The notes beneath the pieces were generated by a model. It searched no databases and was not told the origin of the DNA. It was given only the letters and a program-made list of their open reading frames with translations. Shown one piece after another: positions 24,846 to 34,703 of a stretch of 50,991 nucleotides of DNA. This DNA is from a candidate division TA06 bacterium B3_TA06 (GTDB lineage Bacteria; Hydrothermota; Tepidihabitantia; B3-TA06). The DNA lies in the NCBI GenBank assembly GCA_005223075.1, contig NJBO01000015.1:1-50991 (forward strand), written 5' to 3'. Made by a program: the position numbers and the translations under genes. Every line of letters begins with the position of its first letter. Positions within the stretch are counted from its first letter, which is position 1.

Positions 24846-25874
24846 TTACTTGACCTCCAGGAATCCGGGAACCTCGTCCCACTGGATTTTCGCTTTACCG
24901 TTTTCTCCAGCCACCATGAAGCCTACCTGAACACCTTTTGGCAACTTGCTCTTATAGAACGTAATCTGGTAGTCGGCGAACGACCTGGGTGCATCAATAC
25001 CTTCACGTTTCTTCACTTCAATTAGCTCAAAGAGCTTGTGGGCCGGGGCGCAGCCGAGCCTTGCCTGCTGGGAGCGCTGCGTCTCATCGGAATCGGTGCC
25101 CACGTGTCTGAACACGAACACAGGCTCGCGGACAGACATGAGTCCCTTGCTGGCGGAGCGGTCGTGCTCATACATGTTAAAGAGCGCTTCCCAGAAGAGT
25201 TTGAGGTCTTCTTCAGTAAAGCCGGTATCATTGGCAAGATGGGCGCTGATGAAGCCCTTGCCTACGTAAAGACCGTAAGGAATCAGGGCTTTGCGGCCCA
25301 TTGTGCGCAGCTTATCCTCAGGCTTATTTGCTTCCAATTTCGCGTATTCTTGGCTCGACGGCAAGACTTTTCCCTCAGGTTCAGCAATCGCCATTCGGGT
25401 GATGGAAACATCCAAGGGTAAAATAGGATCAAGCGATCGAGCAAAGGAGAACTGAACCGGTCCTCTTACTTGACCGGCGTTGGGACCTGTGCTGAGGACT
25501 GCGCCGAATGTGCGAACATCGTAGAAGTTTTCGCACATCCAGTTCCGGGCTAACTCAACCTTGGCCTTGTTTGCTTTTTTATCAGTCTTCAGGCCGCCCT
25601 TGGTTTCTTCGTGAGCCACGGCTATTTGAGTGTTCAGATTTGTAGCATGTTGGATGAAGATGTTATACTTTTCTTCTCCTTGCTTTGCTACCTGGACGTA
25701 GTTGCGGATACGGCGTTTAAGGGCAACGTCCGACACAAGCCCGTGCATGTCCTGCGGGTCAATACGCGGAGCGTTGCCCGAGTCAGGATCGCCGTTTGGA
25801 TTGCCGTTCTCGCAATCAAACAGAACCAGGAACTCATACCGGTTCTGGATAGGTTCGGTTTTCTCTTTAGCCAT
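24846..25874 (-). CDS. cas7c: Cas7 (Csd2), type I-C Cascade backbone
   Basis: 342 residues, longer than the usual ~290. Opens [49 protein letters not shown], the Csd2 hallmark. Several copies coat the crRNA. A conserved-looking SRDLNG-type loop is replaced here by [17 protein letters not shown]. Strong GAGGAGG. Separated from cas8c by two bases. Confidence 0.95.
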   Translation of the reverse strand: MAKEKTEPIQNRYEFLVLFDCENGNPNGDPDSGNAPRIDPQDMHGLVSDVALKRRIRNYVQVAKQGEEKYNIFIQHATNLNTQIAVAHEETKGGLKTDKKANKAKVELARNWMCENFYDVRTFGAVLSTGPNAGQVRGPVQFSFARSLDPILPLDVSITRMAIAEPEGKVLPSSQEYAKLEANKPEDKLRTMGRKALIPYGLYVGKGFISAHLANDTGFTEEDLKLFWEALFNMYEHDRSASKGLMSVREPVFVFRHVGTDSDETQRSQQARLGCAPAHKLFELIEVKKREGIDAPRSFADYQITFYKSKLPKGVQVGFMVAGENGKAKIQWDEVPGFLEVK

Positions 25875-25876
25875 TG

Positions 25877-27580
25877 TTAACCTCCTCTTTGTTTATCGGA
25901 TTTCTTGGTTCTCAAATCGGCCAACTGCTGGTAGTAGCCGAGGGCAAAAAGGCTCTGCTCCTCAAGGCTGAGGGTGGTGGGGAGGTTATCTTCTATCCTG
26001 CCCCAGATACCAGCTATCTTTTCTTCAAACCAGTAGGATAGACCTGGGTCGAGTTTATTCAAATGGAACTGACTGGTTCGAGTCAAACGCCCCAGCACCA
26101 GGGCCGGTGTTGCCGATGCCGCAGCGTAGTAACGCTGAACCACTCCAGCTCCAACGTCACCCAGGGCTGCATTCTGGAGCCTTGCCAATACCGCCATAAG
26201 CCTGCCGCAGTGGTAAGCGGGATTGGGATGCTCTTCGTTTAGATAGGGTTTCAAGTCTCCTCCTGAATTTCCCTTTTTTCTCAAATGATAAGCCTTCATC
26301 AAGCCCATCCGGGCGTGGTTGAAAGGCTGATCTTGGATAATGTCCACTTTGACACGAGCCAAGGTCTGCGCCAGTGCAAATTGAGGGATAGGTTCACCTC
26401 GAACGGCTACGCGCCACATCTTGGAGACGAACGGGGCAGGAAGGTCGTCAAGCTCGCGCACGGTTGCACCAAGCACGGCAAGGAACTTGGGGGATTTCGC
26501 AAGCGTTCCGCCGTAACGGTGCACAATTGACAGGTCGTCAAACCACGCGCAGACGTTTCCAACCAGTTCCTCGAACTGGCCTTCCATCCAGTCGCGAACC
26601 ATAACCCGACCACTGGCACCTGAGAGGGTGAGGGCATAGTAGTGGTTATCTGCAAGCTTGGGCCGCTTGCCGCTTTGGATGCTATCCAGCAGTTTTCTGG
26701 CTTTGTCCTGAGCGATTAGTTCTTCTGCCTCCGCTCCCTGTTCCAACCAGGTGAGGGGGTTGTCTTCTTCAGGCACTTTCTCTTTGAACCAGTGGACGAC
26801 TTTGGCTCCGGCAAGACGTTTTCCGTAGTTCTTGATGAGGTCGTTGAGCGCTGCGCGGTAAGCTGAGGCTGCTTCCTCGGATACCGCTGCGTTTGCTGAC
26901 TGCTGGAGTCCGTAGGAGCGAAAGGCATCCTTGTCGAACCCGATGAGCACGTCTCCGCTTGAGCGGCCTCCAACGTCCGAGAGTCCCTTTATTTTGGGGT
27001 GAACCTCTTTAGGTTTGACCAGGTTACCTGTTACAAAGCATCTCATCACGTTCCCATGGCTCGTTTTAGCGACTTCTCGTTTCCTGAATTCCTGCCACCA
27101 CTCGTGCCATGCTTCAGATTCGACAGGGAATGCGTCTCCTATTTTGAACGTCACCTTCTCGTTGGGTTTGACCTTGAGGTCTTGCAGTCGCGTTTGGATT
27201 TTCAACATCGCTTTCGAGTCATCCAAAAGGTTAGCCAGCTTCCTTAACTCAGGCATTACCTTGCCTGCATTTTGCAGAAGCTTCACGAAATAGTCGTGCT
27301 TGACCTTAATCTTTTCATCTGTTGCTTTACTGCCATAGAGCGCCACAATTTCAGCAGTGTCTACGAGGAAATCACTCTTTCCCCCAGCCTGCTTCACATT
27401 CTGATCAAGTTCAGGGCACGTAGAGAATGTCCGGCCAGGGTTTTTCTTAAGGCTTGCATCGCCCAATTCGAGCACTCCAAGGAATTTACTCTGTTTGTCG
27501 CAAACGATAGCCCAACGAACGTCTTTTGGTGCAAACCCTGGCTTAGTAGGCCCCGCATACTTTACCAGCTGCTCAAGCAT
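25877..27580 (-). CDS. cas8c: Cas8c (Csd1), type I-C large subunit
   Basis: 567 residues from the ATG at 27580 (GGAGG upstream). [41 protein letters not shown], the ENNPFG-like region ([48 protein letters not shown]) and a C-terminal YCCGRL-like stretch ([22 protein letters not shown]) all fit Csd1. Recognises PAM and target DNA; in I-C an internal start can also yield a Cas11-like small subunit (known for the family, not checked here). Its ATG overlaps the cas5 stop. Confidence 0.95.
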   Translation of the reverse strand: MLEQLVKYAGPTKPGFAPKDVRWAIVCDKQSKFLGVLELGDASLKKNPGRTFSTCPELDQNVKQAGGKSDFLVDTAEIVALYGSKATDEKIKVKHDYFVKLLQNAGKVMPELRKLANLLDDSKAMLKIQTRLQDLKVKPNEKVTFKIGDAFPVESEAWHEWWQEFRKREVAKTSHGNVMRCFVTGNLVKPKEVHPKIKGLSDVGGRSSGDVLIGFDKDAFRSYGLQQSANAAVSEEAASAYRAALNDLIKNYGKRLAGAKVVHWFKEKVPEEDNPLTWLEQGAEAEELIAQDKARKLLDSIQSGKRPKLADNHYYALTLSGASGRVMVRDWMEGQFEELVGNVCAWFDDLSIVHRYGGTLAKSPKFLAVLGATVRELDDLPAPFVSKMWRVAVRGEPIPQFALAQTLARVKVDIIQDQPFNHARMGLMKAYHLRKKGNSGGDLKPYLNEEHPNPAYHCGRLMAVLARLQNAALGDVGAGVVQRYYAAASATPALVLGRLTRTSQFHLNKLDPGLSYWFEEKIAGIWGRIEDNLPTTLSLEEQSLFALGYYQQLADLRTKKSDKQRGG

Positions 27581-28302
27581 CAGACCTCCTTCCAATCCAT
27601 CTTGAGGACTGCGTCGCTTTCATAGTGGGGGACATCAAGGATTCCGTTTTCAACCTTTGTCCTGAAGAGGCTTATGCTGGGTTTGTCATCGTTCTTGCCT
27701 GGTCGGGACAGGTCAAAGACATCGTAGAGCATGAGGCCTAGGTCCTTGGTAAGCGAGATAGGCTCGGCAGGTGGCGCGTCAACGTCAACCAGTTCAAAAT
27801 AGGCGGGGAACTCCCGACATCCAAAGTAAGGCTGGTAGATGCATTTGCCTTTCGCGGCTCGGCGTCGGAACTGGTTTTCCATACCCTGGAGTCTTGACTC
27901 AAATCCCGACCACGGGCGTATCTCGGCGTGTAAGCGATATCGAACGTCTTTGAGAGCCATGGTTTGTCTCTGGGTTCGACCCTTGTTGGGGTCATCGGTG
28001 CAATCGGCGAGAATCGGTTGAGGATCATCTTTCCCATCCATCCATCTCAAGATTGTTCTTTCGGATGGCGCTTTATCCTTGACTTCATTCCGTCGTAGTG
28101 CTATGTAGGCTGGAGGATTGAGTATTTCGATCCTTGTAACCTGCCATCTGAACTCGGTGGGTTTGCAGTAAATGGCGTCGTATATGCCGCGCACTGCCGA
28201 AGGTGTAGGAACGGGATAACTGAACCGTTCTACTTTAAGTTCAGGCCTTGAAAAACAGGCAAAATCGCCCCACACGTCCAAGGCCTGATCCTTAGGTTTC
28301 AT
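27580..28302 (-). CDS. cas5c: Cas5 (Cas5d), type I-C crRNA-processing subunit
   Basis: 240 residues from the ATG at 28302 (GGAGG upstream). ALDVWGDFACFSRPELKVERFSYPVPTPSAVRGIYDAIYCKP is the Cas5d start. In I-C systems lacking Cas6 this subunit cuts pre-crRNA. No cas6 gene lies in the locus, in agreement. Also contains RTQRQTMALKDVRYRLHAEIRPW and FRRRAAKGKCIYQPYFGCREFPAYFELVD. Confidence 0.96.
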   Translation of the reverse strand: MKPKDQALDVWGDFACFSRPELKVERFSYPVPTPSAVRGIYDAIYCKPTEFRWQVTRIEILNPPAYIALRRNEVKDKAPSERTILRWMDGKDDPQPILADCTDDPNKGRTQRQTMALKDVRYRLHAEIRPWSGFESRLQGMENQFRRRAAKGKCIYQPYFGCREFPAYFELVDVDAPPAEPISLTKDLGLMLYDVFDLSRPGKNDDKPSISLFRTKVENGILDVPHYESDAVLKMDWKEV

Positions 28303-28328
28303 ACGTCCTCCTTTCGAGCCTATCCGAC

Positions 28329-30614
28329 TCAGCCGATCAAACACTCCATCGACTCAGGCGGGACAAGCCCTGTCTTGGGATTGTAATGTTTGTCGTTTAA
28401 ATAGATAAACCATTCCTCCTGTTCTTTGTTTTCTCCCACAGAGATAGGCTCAAGCCAATCGAACACCGGATCATCTCTCTTTGGTCGAAATAACCCGATA
28501 GTGTAAGGCCGAGCTCTCTTTATCCAACGTCGAGTAAGCCCTTCTTGTCTAACTTGTTCCTTTAATTCTTGGAAAATCTTAAGAGAATACGGCACCAACA
28601 CGTTGATGGCGTCTTTGGCGATTACCCGATAAAACTTGGCTGTCTCAACGAAGTCCTGCCGCTTGATTGCATCAATCAGTTCCTGTTTTTGGTTTTGAGG
28701 TTGAGTCAAATCGTAAAGTTCTCGGTAGTATTTATGAAAGAGCTCAGGGTCGTGGATGTCCATTTGGTCTTGAGCTTTCAGTATCCGAGCAATCCCTGCA
28801 GCTTGTCTATATGTGCCGTTAGGGTAGACATCATCTTCGGGAATAAACACGTGAACCATGCCAATATCACTTTTACCCTCACGATTGCAGCGACCTGCGG
28901 CCTGAGCAATGCTGTCGAGGGGGCCCCAGGCTCTATAGACTAAAGGAAAGTCAACGTCTACGCCTGCCTCGATACATTGTGTTGAAGTCAAACGGCAAGG
29001 CTTACTTTTTTCAAGCCGGTTACGCACCTCGCCAAGAACCTCTTTCCTGTGTTCAGGACACATGTTGGTTGAGAGATGGAATAGATCGTCTTCATTACAA
29101 CCTTGTCCCTTCAGCTTATCGAAGAGATCGAGTGCATGCCGCTTGAGGTTGACCACGCAGAGAACTCGTTCGTTGGTCTTCAGGTTTTCTGCAAGCTCTT
29201 CCCACGAGGTGCGATGGTTGAGATCAGGCCATAGAACATTCGTGCGTCTTGCTAGTTGAAAGAGATTCAGATTCGAAGGGACTATCTCTTTAGGTTCCCA
29301 TCCACCTGCACAGTATTGTTTGACCGAATAGTTCAGATGTTCAAACGCAGGCTGTGTGGCAGTTGAAAAAACCACTGAAGCATTGTAACGTTCAATCAAT
29401 CTGGAAAGCGTAGCCAAGGTAGGCACAGCAATGCCTGTAGGTAGGGTCTGAACCTCATCGAAGAGAATTACGCTCTTTGCCAAACGGTGTAGCTTTCGGC
29501 ACGCCGAAGGTCGATTGGCAAAAAGGGATTCCAGGAACTGAACGCTGGTTGTAACAACAATTGGAGCATCCCAATTCTGCGAGAGTAACCTCTGACGACT
29601 TTCTTGGTAATCTTCTATGGCGTCCTCACCCCGTGTGCCTGCCAGGCTATGATGTTCCAGGACATATTCTTCACCAAAATCTCCTTGGAATAGATTTCGA
29701 TAAACTGAAACCGTCTGCTCGATGATACTGAGATAGGGGATTACAACTACAACTCGACGAAGTTCGTGCTCTACTGCATGCTTAAGGGCGAACGCAAGCA
29801 TACTCAAGGTTTTCCCCGACCCAGTAGGGGAAGTTAGAGTAAATAGTCCTTGAGGATGCAAAGCAGAATCCAGACATGCTTCGAGTAAATCCTTCCGCAG
29901 TTGGTTCACATTTGGTGACGCTTTTGAATTAGAAGAAAGTTCATCAAGATGATTCAGCAGTATCTCTAAAGCTCTATCAGCTTCTAAAGGAGGACCTGGC
30001 TTACGGTATCCTTTGTTTTTATCATCCACTGAATTAAAATGTGCTTCAGTCTCGATGAAATCGGCGTCAACCAGGGTCGAGAAAAGCATCCGAACGTCAA
30101 GCATGGCAGAGGTGTAGAGTCCGCTGTCCCATTCGAAAAGCGAAGTTGGAATATCTGTTGGAGGAGGTAATATAAGTCCGTCTCTATTCATACGGTCAAT
30201 CAAGTTCTCATGATTAGGTTCAGATAGACGTAAATTCAACGGATGCTTGTTGTTTAAGACCTTTAGATCAAGGTTTGAAAGGGAATCCTTTGAAGCCTGC
30301 TGAAGCCCTACATGATGTCCCTGAATGGTTAAGGCCAGGGCAACGCCTTTCTCCCTGTATTCCTTTAGAGCCTGCCATGCACCAACTGACCAATGGTCTA
30401 TTCCTCTTTCTTTTCCTTCCAGGCGTTTCTGGAAAAGTGAACCGTATTTACCTAGATCGTGCAGAAGACCTGCGAGTCTAGCTTCATCCGCTGCACTAAA
30501 TGCTTTGGCATACTCTGACGCCCTTTTGGCCACACTCTGTAGATGATCCCTTACGGTATCGGTTCTACCGTTTTTACTGTGAGTGTGAGCTATGAATTTA
30601 ATAGAATTAGTCAT
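28329..30614 (-). CDS. cas3: Cas3 HD nuclease-helicase
   Basis: 761 residues. HD domain at 1-200 (FIAHTHSKNGRTDTVRDHL, GLLHDLGKYGSLFQKRL). SF2 helicase: TSPTGSGKTLSMLAFALKHA, VVVIPYLSIIEQTV, VILFDEVQTLP, SVVFSTATQP, and the C-terminal QAAGRCNREG. Recruited by Cascade to unwind and shred targeted DNA. The I-C type has this N-terminal HD. It is the first gene of the operon. Confidence 0.96.
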   Translation of the reverse strand: MTNSIKFIAHTHSKNGRTDTVRDHLQSVAKRASEYAKAFSAADEARLAGLLHDLGKYGSLFQKRLEGKERGIDHWSVGAWQALKEYREKGVALALTIQGHHVGLQQASKDSLSNLDLKVLNNKHPLNLRLSEPNHENLIDRMNRDGLILPPPTDIPTSLFEWDSGLYTSAMLDVRMLFSTLVDADFIETEAHFNSVDDKNKGYRKPGPPLEADRALEILLNHLDELSSNSKASPNVNQLRKDLLEACLDSALHPQGLFTLTSPTGSGKTLSMLAFALKHAVEHELRRVVVVIPYLSIIEQTVSVYRNLFQGDFGEEYVLEHHSLAGTRGEDAIEDYQESRQRLLSQNWDAPIVVTTSVQFLESLFANRPSACRKLHRLAKSVILFDEVQTLPTGIAVPTLATLSRLIERYNASVVFSTATQPAFEHLNYSVKQYCAGGWEPKEIVPSNLNLFQLARRTNVLWPDLNHRTSWEELAENLKTNERVLCVVNLKRHALDLFDKLKGQGCNEDDLFHLSTNMCPEHRKEVLGEVRNRLEKSKPCRLTSTQCIEAGVDVDFPLVYRAWGPLDSIAQAAGRCNREGKSDIGMVHVFIPEDDVYPNGTYRQAAGIARILKAQDQMDIHDPELFHKYYRELYDLTQPQNQKQELIDAIKRQDFVETAKFYRVIAKDAINVLVPYSLKIFQELKEQVRQEGLTRRWIKRARPYTIGLFRPKRDDPVFDWLEPISVGENKEQEEWFIYLNDKHYNPKTGLVPPESMECLIG

Positions 30615-30678
30615 CCTCGAAATTCCTTTTATTACGTTTTTACCGAACTAAGAAAGGAACTTATACTCATCTGCGTAT

Positions 30679-30706
30679 AGGGTATTCTTATTAACGTGGT
30701 TGTCAA
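30679..30706 (-). promoter_or_regulatory. Candidate promoter of the cas operon
   Basis: TTGACA, 16 bases, TACCCT on the minus strand, about 65 bp upstream of the cas3 start. The -35 is perfect and the -10 weak. The remaining 30707-30931 gap shows only a CCTGA/TCAGG hairpin. Confidence 0.4.
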
Positions 30707-30931
30707 GCCGTTCTTTCGAAAGCAGAGAATATGTTCAGAATTATTGTCACTCATTTAGGGTCTTAGGTCTAATGTGGGGAAACTTCGGGTTATCTTCTGT
30801 GTCCAACTTGTGTCTGTGAGTCTTCAATCTTTCGTTCGGCCAACAGTGTAGTCAATGGACCTGACCTTCCATCAGGTGTTTTGTTCCTTTCAGTTCCTTG
30901 TTTTCATACGGATTATTGGAAGGTGGATTTT

Positions 30932-31582
30932 TCAAGAATTCTTCTTAGATCCTTCTTTCTTCAATTTGAAAGAGACAGATGCTTTCGAACCAACAACCGA
31001 GCTTTGACCCTTCCCGAAATTTAAGTCATCAGAGACTTCAACTACAATCTCCTTACCCTTGATTCTCTTAATGCGTCCACGGATATTAAATCTTGTTCCC
31101 TTCTGCGTTTTAAGATACAACTTGTTTCGAGTAAGGGTATGAACCTCTTCGATCCTTTCCAGGAACTTCTTCTTATCAGGATCAGCTTTGCTGGAGTTCA
31201 AGTATAGTTCTAGTGGTTCAAAAAGGGCATACAGCTTATAGATAGCCGTTCTGTGAAGGTAGTCTCTTGAAAATTTCTGCCAGATCGCTCTATCTTCCAT
31301 CATACCGAGTATGACCTGAGCGGCTCTTCTTGAATCGTAAGCCTGGCTTTTCAAAACACCCATGGACTGCATAACACTCATTATCGTCTCGTAACCCAGG
31401 GGTGAATCGCTGGACTTCATTTCTTCTTTAGCCAATATCCATAATAAGCCTATCCCAAGAGCCCTTTGAAACCTACCCTTGCAATTATTCAAGATGAAAG
31501 AAGGCCCAGCTTGTTGCCAATCATCTTGCTTGACTATTCTCTTGAGACTTTTTATCACAGACGTAAGTTCATTCTCAGTCAT
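30932..31582 (-). CDS. Unrecognised 216-residue helical protein
   Basis: MTENELTSVIKSLKRIVKQDDWQQAGPSFILNNCKGRFQRALGIGLLWILAKEEMKS, mostly helical, ending in a basic beta part (NIRGRIKRIKGKEIVVEVSDDL, VSFKLKKEGSKKNS). No signal or full membrane helix. Placed upstream of the cas operon in the same direction with a gap of about 320 bp, so not part of the cas operon. It diverges from the metallopeptidase gene. Confidence 0.55.
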   Translation of the reverse strand: MTENELTSVIKSLKRIVKQDDWQQAGPSFILNNCKGRFQRALGIGLLWILAKEEMKSSDSPLGYETIMSVMQSMGVLKSQAYDSRRAAQVILGMMEDRAIWQKFSRDYLHRTAIYKLYALFEPLELYLNSSKADPDKKKFLERIEEVHTLTRNKLYLKTQKGTRFNIRGRIKRIKGKEIVVEVSDDLNFGKGQSSVVGSKASVSFKLKKEGSKKNS

Positions 31583-31684
31583 TGGGAATCCTTTGCTTTG
31601 GTTGAATTTCCAGTCAACCTGAACCTTGGAAGTAAGAGTTCATTTACCAAAAGGAACTTAGCGAAATGACAAGTCCATGCCTCC

Positions 31685-32485
31685 ATGAGGGACTATATTT
31701 ATACAAGAAGGATTGTCAATCTAAATGTTGACTCCCCGCAAGACTCCTTTAGAATTCTCTTGATGCAATCGCCAAAAGGTCCATCTTTCCAATTCCGACT
31801 TAAAGAAAGCAAACGAGCCAGGCATGTTCGTTTGAAGATGTCGGTTCAAGAAGGTCTAATAGTAGTTGTTCCTCCAGATTTTAATCAAGAACGGATACCA
31901 GATATCCTGGAGCGTAACCGACTCTGGATTGAGAAAGCCCAAAGAAAGGTAGAGGAGCAGAGAAGACTTTTCGGAAGAAAATCCCTTGAGTCCCTGCCCG
32001 AGATCATTCAACTCAGAGCTATCGATGAAGAGTGGCTTGTGGAGTATCACTTCACTGCTTCTTCCCGGGTAACTGCCATTGAGAAGCGAGAGAATACCCT
32101 GGTTATCTCAGGAGCAATCGAAGATCCTGAACCTTGCAGAATGGCATTAAGAAGATGGATTAAGCGAAAAGCACTTGAACATTTGGTTCCCTGGTTTTAT
32201 GCAGTCAGTAAAGAGAAAAAGATCAGAGTCAGTAAGGTCCTAGTAAAGAACCAACGCTCTCGCTGGGGCAGCTGCACCGATCAAAAAACCATCAGCCTTA
32301 ACCAGAAGGTTCTCTTCCTGCCTGTCCATCTGATGCGTTATGTGTTTATCCACGAATTATGCCACATAGTCCATTCCAATCATTCCAAAAGATACTGGGA
32401 CCTGGTAAAAAGACACGAACTTCGATACAAAGAATTTGACAGAGAGTTAAGATCTGCGTGGGAGTATATCCCAGCCTGGATGTAG
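31685..32485 (+). CDS. YgjP/WLM-type (DUF45) zinc metallopeptidase
   Basis: 266 residues if begun at 31685; ATG at 31763 is an alternative and neither has a good ribosome site. The family starts at FQFRLKESKRARHVRLKMSVQEGLIVVVP. Zinc site HELCH in YVFIHELCHIVHSNHSKRYWDLV (HExxH with Cys inside, third ligand His downstream), preceded by KNQRSRWGSCTDQKTISLN, the family hallmark. Substrate unknown; such proteins often sit near restriction and defence genes. Confidence 0.85.
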   Translation: MRDYIYTRRIVNLNVDSPQDSFRILLMQSPKGPSFQFRLKESKRARHVRLKMSVQEGLIVVVPPDFNQERIPDILERNRLWIEKAQRKVEEQRRLFGRKSLESLPEIIQLRAIDEEWLVEYHFTASSRVTAIEKRENTLVISGAIEDPEPCRMALRRWIKRKALEHLVPWFYAVSKEKKIRVSKVLVKNQRSRWGSCTDQKTISLNQKVLFLPVHLMRYVFIHELCHIVHSNHSKRYWDLVKRHELRYKEFDRELRSAWEYIPAWM

Positions 32486-32518
32486 AAAGAGCTTCCGTCC
32501 AGTCCCTTCACAATACCT

Positions 32519-32544
32519 CCTGAGATCGCTCAGAATTCGTTTTT
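32519..32544 (+). terminator. Weak terminator after the metallopeptidase gene
   Basis: CTGAG, four-base loop, CTCAG, then AATTCG and TTTTT. Five-pair stem only. Its tail CGTTTTTAAGCCTT recurs at 14241. Confidence 0.45.
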
Positions 32545-32626
32545 AAGCCTTCAAAATCAAATCTAGCAAGTATATACTGTGGCCGTTGATAATAATCGTA
32601 TTCAGAGAAAAAACCACAGGTCATTT

Positions 32627-32642
32627 TTCCAGCTGCTGGAAT
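32627..32642. repeat. Palindrome TTCCAGC-T-GCTGGAA, copy of the 14324 repeat
   Basis: Reverse complement of the site at 14324-14340; the two lie about 85-90 bp after the shared CGTTTTT(T)AAGCCTT string. Confidence 0.6.
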
Positions 32643-32675
32643 AATACAATACTTTTACGGTAATGATATGTTCAC

Positions 32676-32703
32676 TTGACAAGAAGATTTCAGATCCTAT
32701 AAT
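32676..32703 (+). promoter_or_regulatory. Perfect sigma-70 promoter
   Basis: TTGACA, 16 bases, TATAAT. Both hexamers match the consensus exactly. The transcript would start near 32710, about 450 nt before the first gene of the Rep-integrase element. Confidence 0.75.
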
Positions 32704-32709
32704 TGTAGA

Positions 32710-32995
32710 ATACAAAACCCTAAATTGGGTCTCAATAGCGAGCGTGACCTGCTCGCCTTGAGTATATCGGAGAACCTAGAAAAATCCTAGGGTATTTATT
32801 CGATATAGCAAGAAGAAGGGATTAAAAAAAGTTATGGGAAAAAAGGGGAGTGAGTTCATAAGTAGCGAGCTTCCTTTCAAGGAAATAAAGTGGGCGATGC
32901 GCCCTCGTGAGAAAGGTTGCTATACGCTAGTCGAGATCCTTACGGGTTTTTAAAACAGTAACACGGGAGGGATGTAGGGCCATACGTCCCTCCTG
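32710..32995 (+). ncRNA. Candidate structured non-coding RNA or replication origin
   Basis: No gene in about 450 nt after a perfect promoter, but several hairpins in order: ACCC/GGGT, GCGAGC-(7)-GCTCGC, CCTAG-(7)-CTAGG, TTCC-TTTC-AAGGAA, GGGCG-ATG-CGCCC, and a long one at 32964-32995 (GGAGGGA.GTA paired with TAC.TCCCTCC). A T-run follows 13 bases later. It may be an ncRNA, a regulatory leader, or the nick site for the HUH Rep protein. Not matched to any known family. Confidence 0.4.
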
Positions 32996-33158
32996 TTGAA
33001 TTGCTGTTTTTGTTCCAAGAAGGGAGCAAAAGGAAGTTTTAGGATAGAGAGGTGTGTCTTTCAAAGTTACTGTTATAATTACCCGTAACAATATCTTTTC
33101 TAGTGTGTAGCTAATCCTCTCTGAGGGCGCTCCTGTTTAGACCCCAGAAGGAGAAACC

Positions 33159-33620
33159 ATGAATAAATGGTTAATCCTCTGGGGCTGCAGGGTATTGCAT
33201 AGTTACTCTCTCCCCAAGAGGCGCAAAAAAAACAACAGATCGATACCGAAGAGAACCGCTCTTCGTAAATGGCACTTTGATGATTTAACTAAAGATGCCA
33301 TTCTTCTTCTTAAAGCTGGAAAATCAAACTGCCATTCCCTTTCATCGTCTACCCATGTTACGGACATAGTTATTGAAGGTCCGAGTCACATTGTATTTGA
33401 ATCTTCACGTCTATTTCTTGATTGGCAGCAGAAAAAAAGAATAATCAAGAGACCAACGGTCTCCTGTAGTTACATCACCAACATTCTTTCCGTTTACTCC
33501 CAGGAATCCTCTGAAAGAGCTCACATCAGAAGTTTATCCAGCAGATTAAGTTTACTCTACATTCCAAGTCTGTCAAGTCTTATCCCAAATCGATCATCTA
33601 CGAAATGGGGTGCAGTATGA
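33159..33620 (+). CDS. Unrecognised first gene of the Rep-integrase element
   Basis: 153 residues after GAAGGAG. Basic, with a lysine/arginine-rich N-terminal segment (LPKRRKKNNRSIPKRTALRKWHF) and unusually Ser-rich C-terminal half. No family. Its end overlaps the start of the rep-like gene. Confidence 0.5.
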   Translation: MNKWLILWGCRVLHSYSLPKRRKKNNRSIPKRTALRKWHFDDLTKDAILLLKAGKSNCHSLSSSTHVTDIVIEGPSHIVFESSRLFLDWQQKKRIIKRPTVSCSYITNILSVYSQESSERAHIRSLSSRLSLLYIPSLSSLIPNRSSTKWGAV

Positions 33621-34249
33621 ATAAGCACTCCACGCGAACAGTCCTCACACAAAAAATCAGGCTATCATGGATGCTGGGGATACTTGCATTTCGTCAATAT
33701 CTAATCACTGGTTACTTCGTAACCTATACGTTCCCTCCCTCTCGTAAGCGTAATTCATCAGATTCCGAATCTCGAATACATCCAGAAAAAGACAGGTGGC
33801 CCACACGTTCTGTCAGATTTTCCTATGCCAGCAGTTTGGGTAGAGAGATGATACGCCGTATCAACATAACTGCATTTGGGAGACGCTACAGAGAAAAGAA
33901 GCTTGGTCTACTAATGTTCTTCACACTTGAAGATCTGAAATCAAATCCACATATCCACATTCTCATTGAACCCCACGAAAAGCTGACGGAATCTGTATTA
34001 AAACAAATCTGGCGTAGTCTGGTTGGATGTCGATGGTCAGAAAAAGCGTTTGATGCAAAGAGGATTGATACCCGGAAGAAACTTTTCGGTTATGTCACCA
34101 AGAAAATAGATTGGGATAAAGTCGAAACCCTTCCGTGGCCTAACATTCCACCAAGATTAGTAGAGAGATGGAAGGAGCTTACCGGATCACTTAACATACG
34201 GACTACACAAGAAGAGCTTGGGAAATACATAGGAGGCGAGGATGACTAA
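33605..34249 (+). CDS. HUH-type Rep-like endonuclease
   Basis: 214 residues (or 210 from the ATG at 33617). Motif I-like FVTYTFPPS (38-46), HUH motif NPHIHILIEP (114-123) with His117/His119, and motif III Tyr163 in LFGYVTKKID. This set fits a rolling-circle replication initiator that nicks one strand and stays on its 5' end through Tyr163. No helicase domain. Genes overlap on both sides. The assignment rests on motifs, not an overall match. Confidence 0.6.
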   Translation: MGCSMNKHSTRTVLTQKIRLSWMLGILAFRQYLITGYFVTYTFPPSRKRNSSDSESRIHPEKDRWPTRSVRFSYASSLGREMIRRINITAFGRRYREKKLGLLMFFTLEDLKSNPHIHILIEPHEKLTESVLKQIWRSLVGCRWSEKAFDAKRIDTRKKLFGYVTKKIDWDKVETLPWPNIPPRLVERWKELTGSLNIRTTQEELGKYIGGEDD

Positions 34250-34703
34250 CAAGAGGTCCAACACTCGCCCCCTCAATGAAGGCAGACAAGGTTCTTTCGA
34301 TTTCGCTGTCAACAAGAACAAGCATATTGCGCCACGCAATGAACCAGATTGGGCAGCCCTTTCCCGGAAAGGGGCAATTAAACTAGTTCAAACACTACTG
34401 TGGAAAATACAAAACAACCATCATTTTACTAAAGCTGAACTAGATGAGATATTTGCTCGTCCTAAGAAAGGCGTATGGTCATGGGATAGAACTTTGCGCA
34501 AGCTGAACGCTATTTCTATAGAAGTCTACGGCAGCAAAGAAAATACGAACAAACTCAAGCCTCGTCGACCTGTCTATTATTACAAAAAGACTTCCCACTT
34601 CAACGGTGAATACATCTTCATGATGACACCCAGAGAGATCCTCCAGATGATACGGGAATATAAGCAGATACTCCGAACACGGAGAGGAGGGGCTCATGCG
34701 TAG
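34242..34703 (+). CDS. Unrecognised basic protein of the element
   Basis: 153 residues, basic. Contains NEPDWAALSRKGAIKLVQTLLWKIQNNHHFTKAELDEIF and RRPVYYYKKTSHFNGEYIFMMTPREILQMIREYKQ. A small DNA-binding helper (excisionase or copy control) would fit its place between rep and int, but nothing in the sequence proves it. It overlaps both neighbours by 8 bp. Confidence 0.55.
   Translation: MTNKRSNTRPLNEGRQGSFDFAVNKNKHIAPRNEPDWAALSRKGAIKLVQTLLWKIQNNHHFTKAELDEIFARPKKGVWSWDRTLRKLNAISIEVYGSKENTNKLKPRRPVYYYKKTSHFNGEYIFMMTPREILQMIREYKQILRTRRGGAHA

Noticed and set aside
22828-30614. Degenerate or incomplete CRISPR system
   Set aside because: All seven I-C genes are full length with their motifs; no frame break was seen.
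32710-33150. Group II intron, retron or riboswitch before the Rep-like gene
   Set aside because: No domain V-like hairpin, no reverse transcriptase and no known aptamer core were found.
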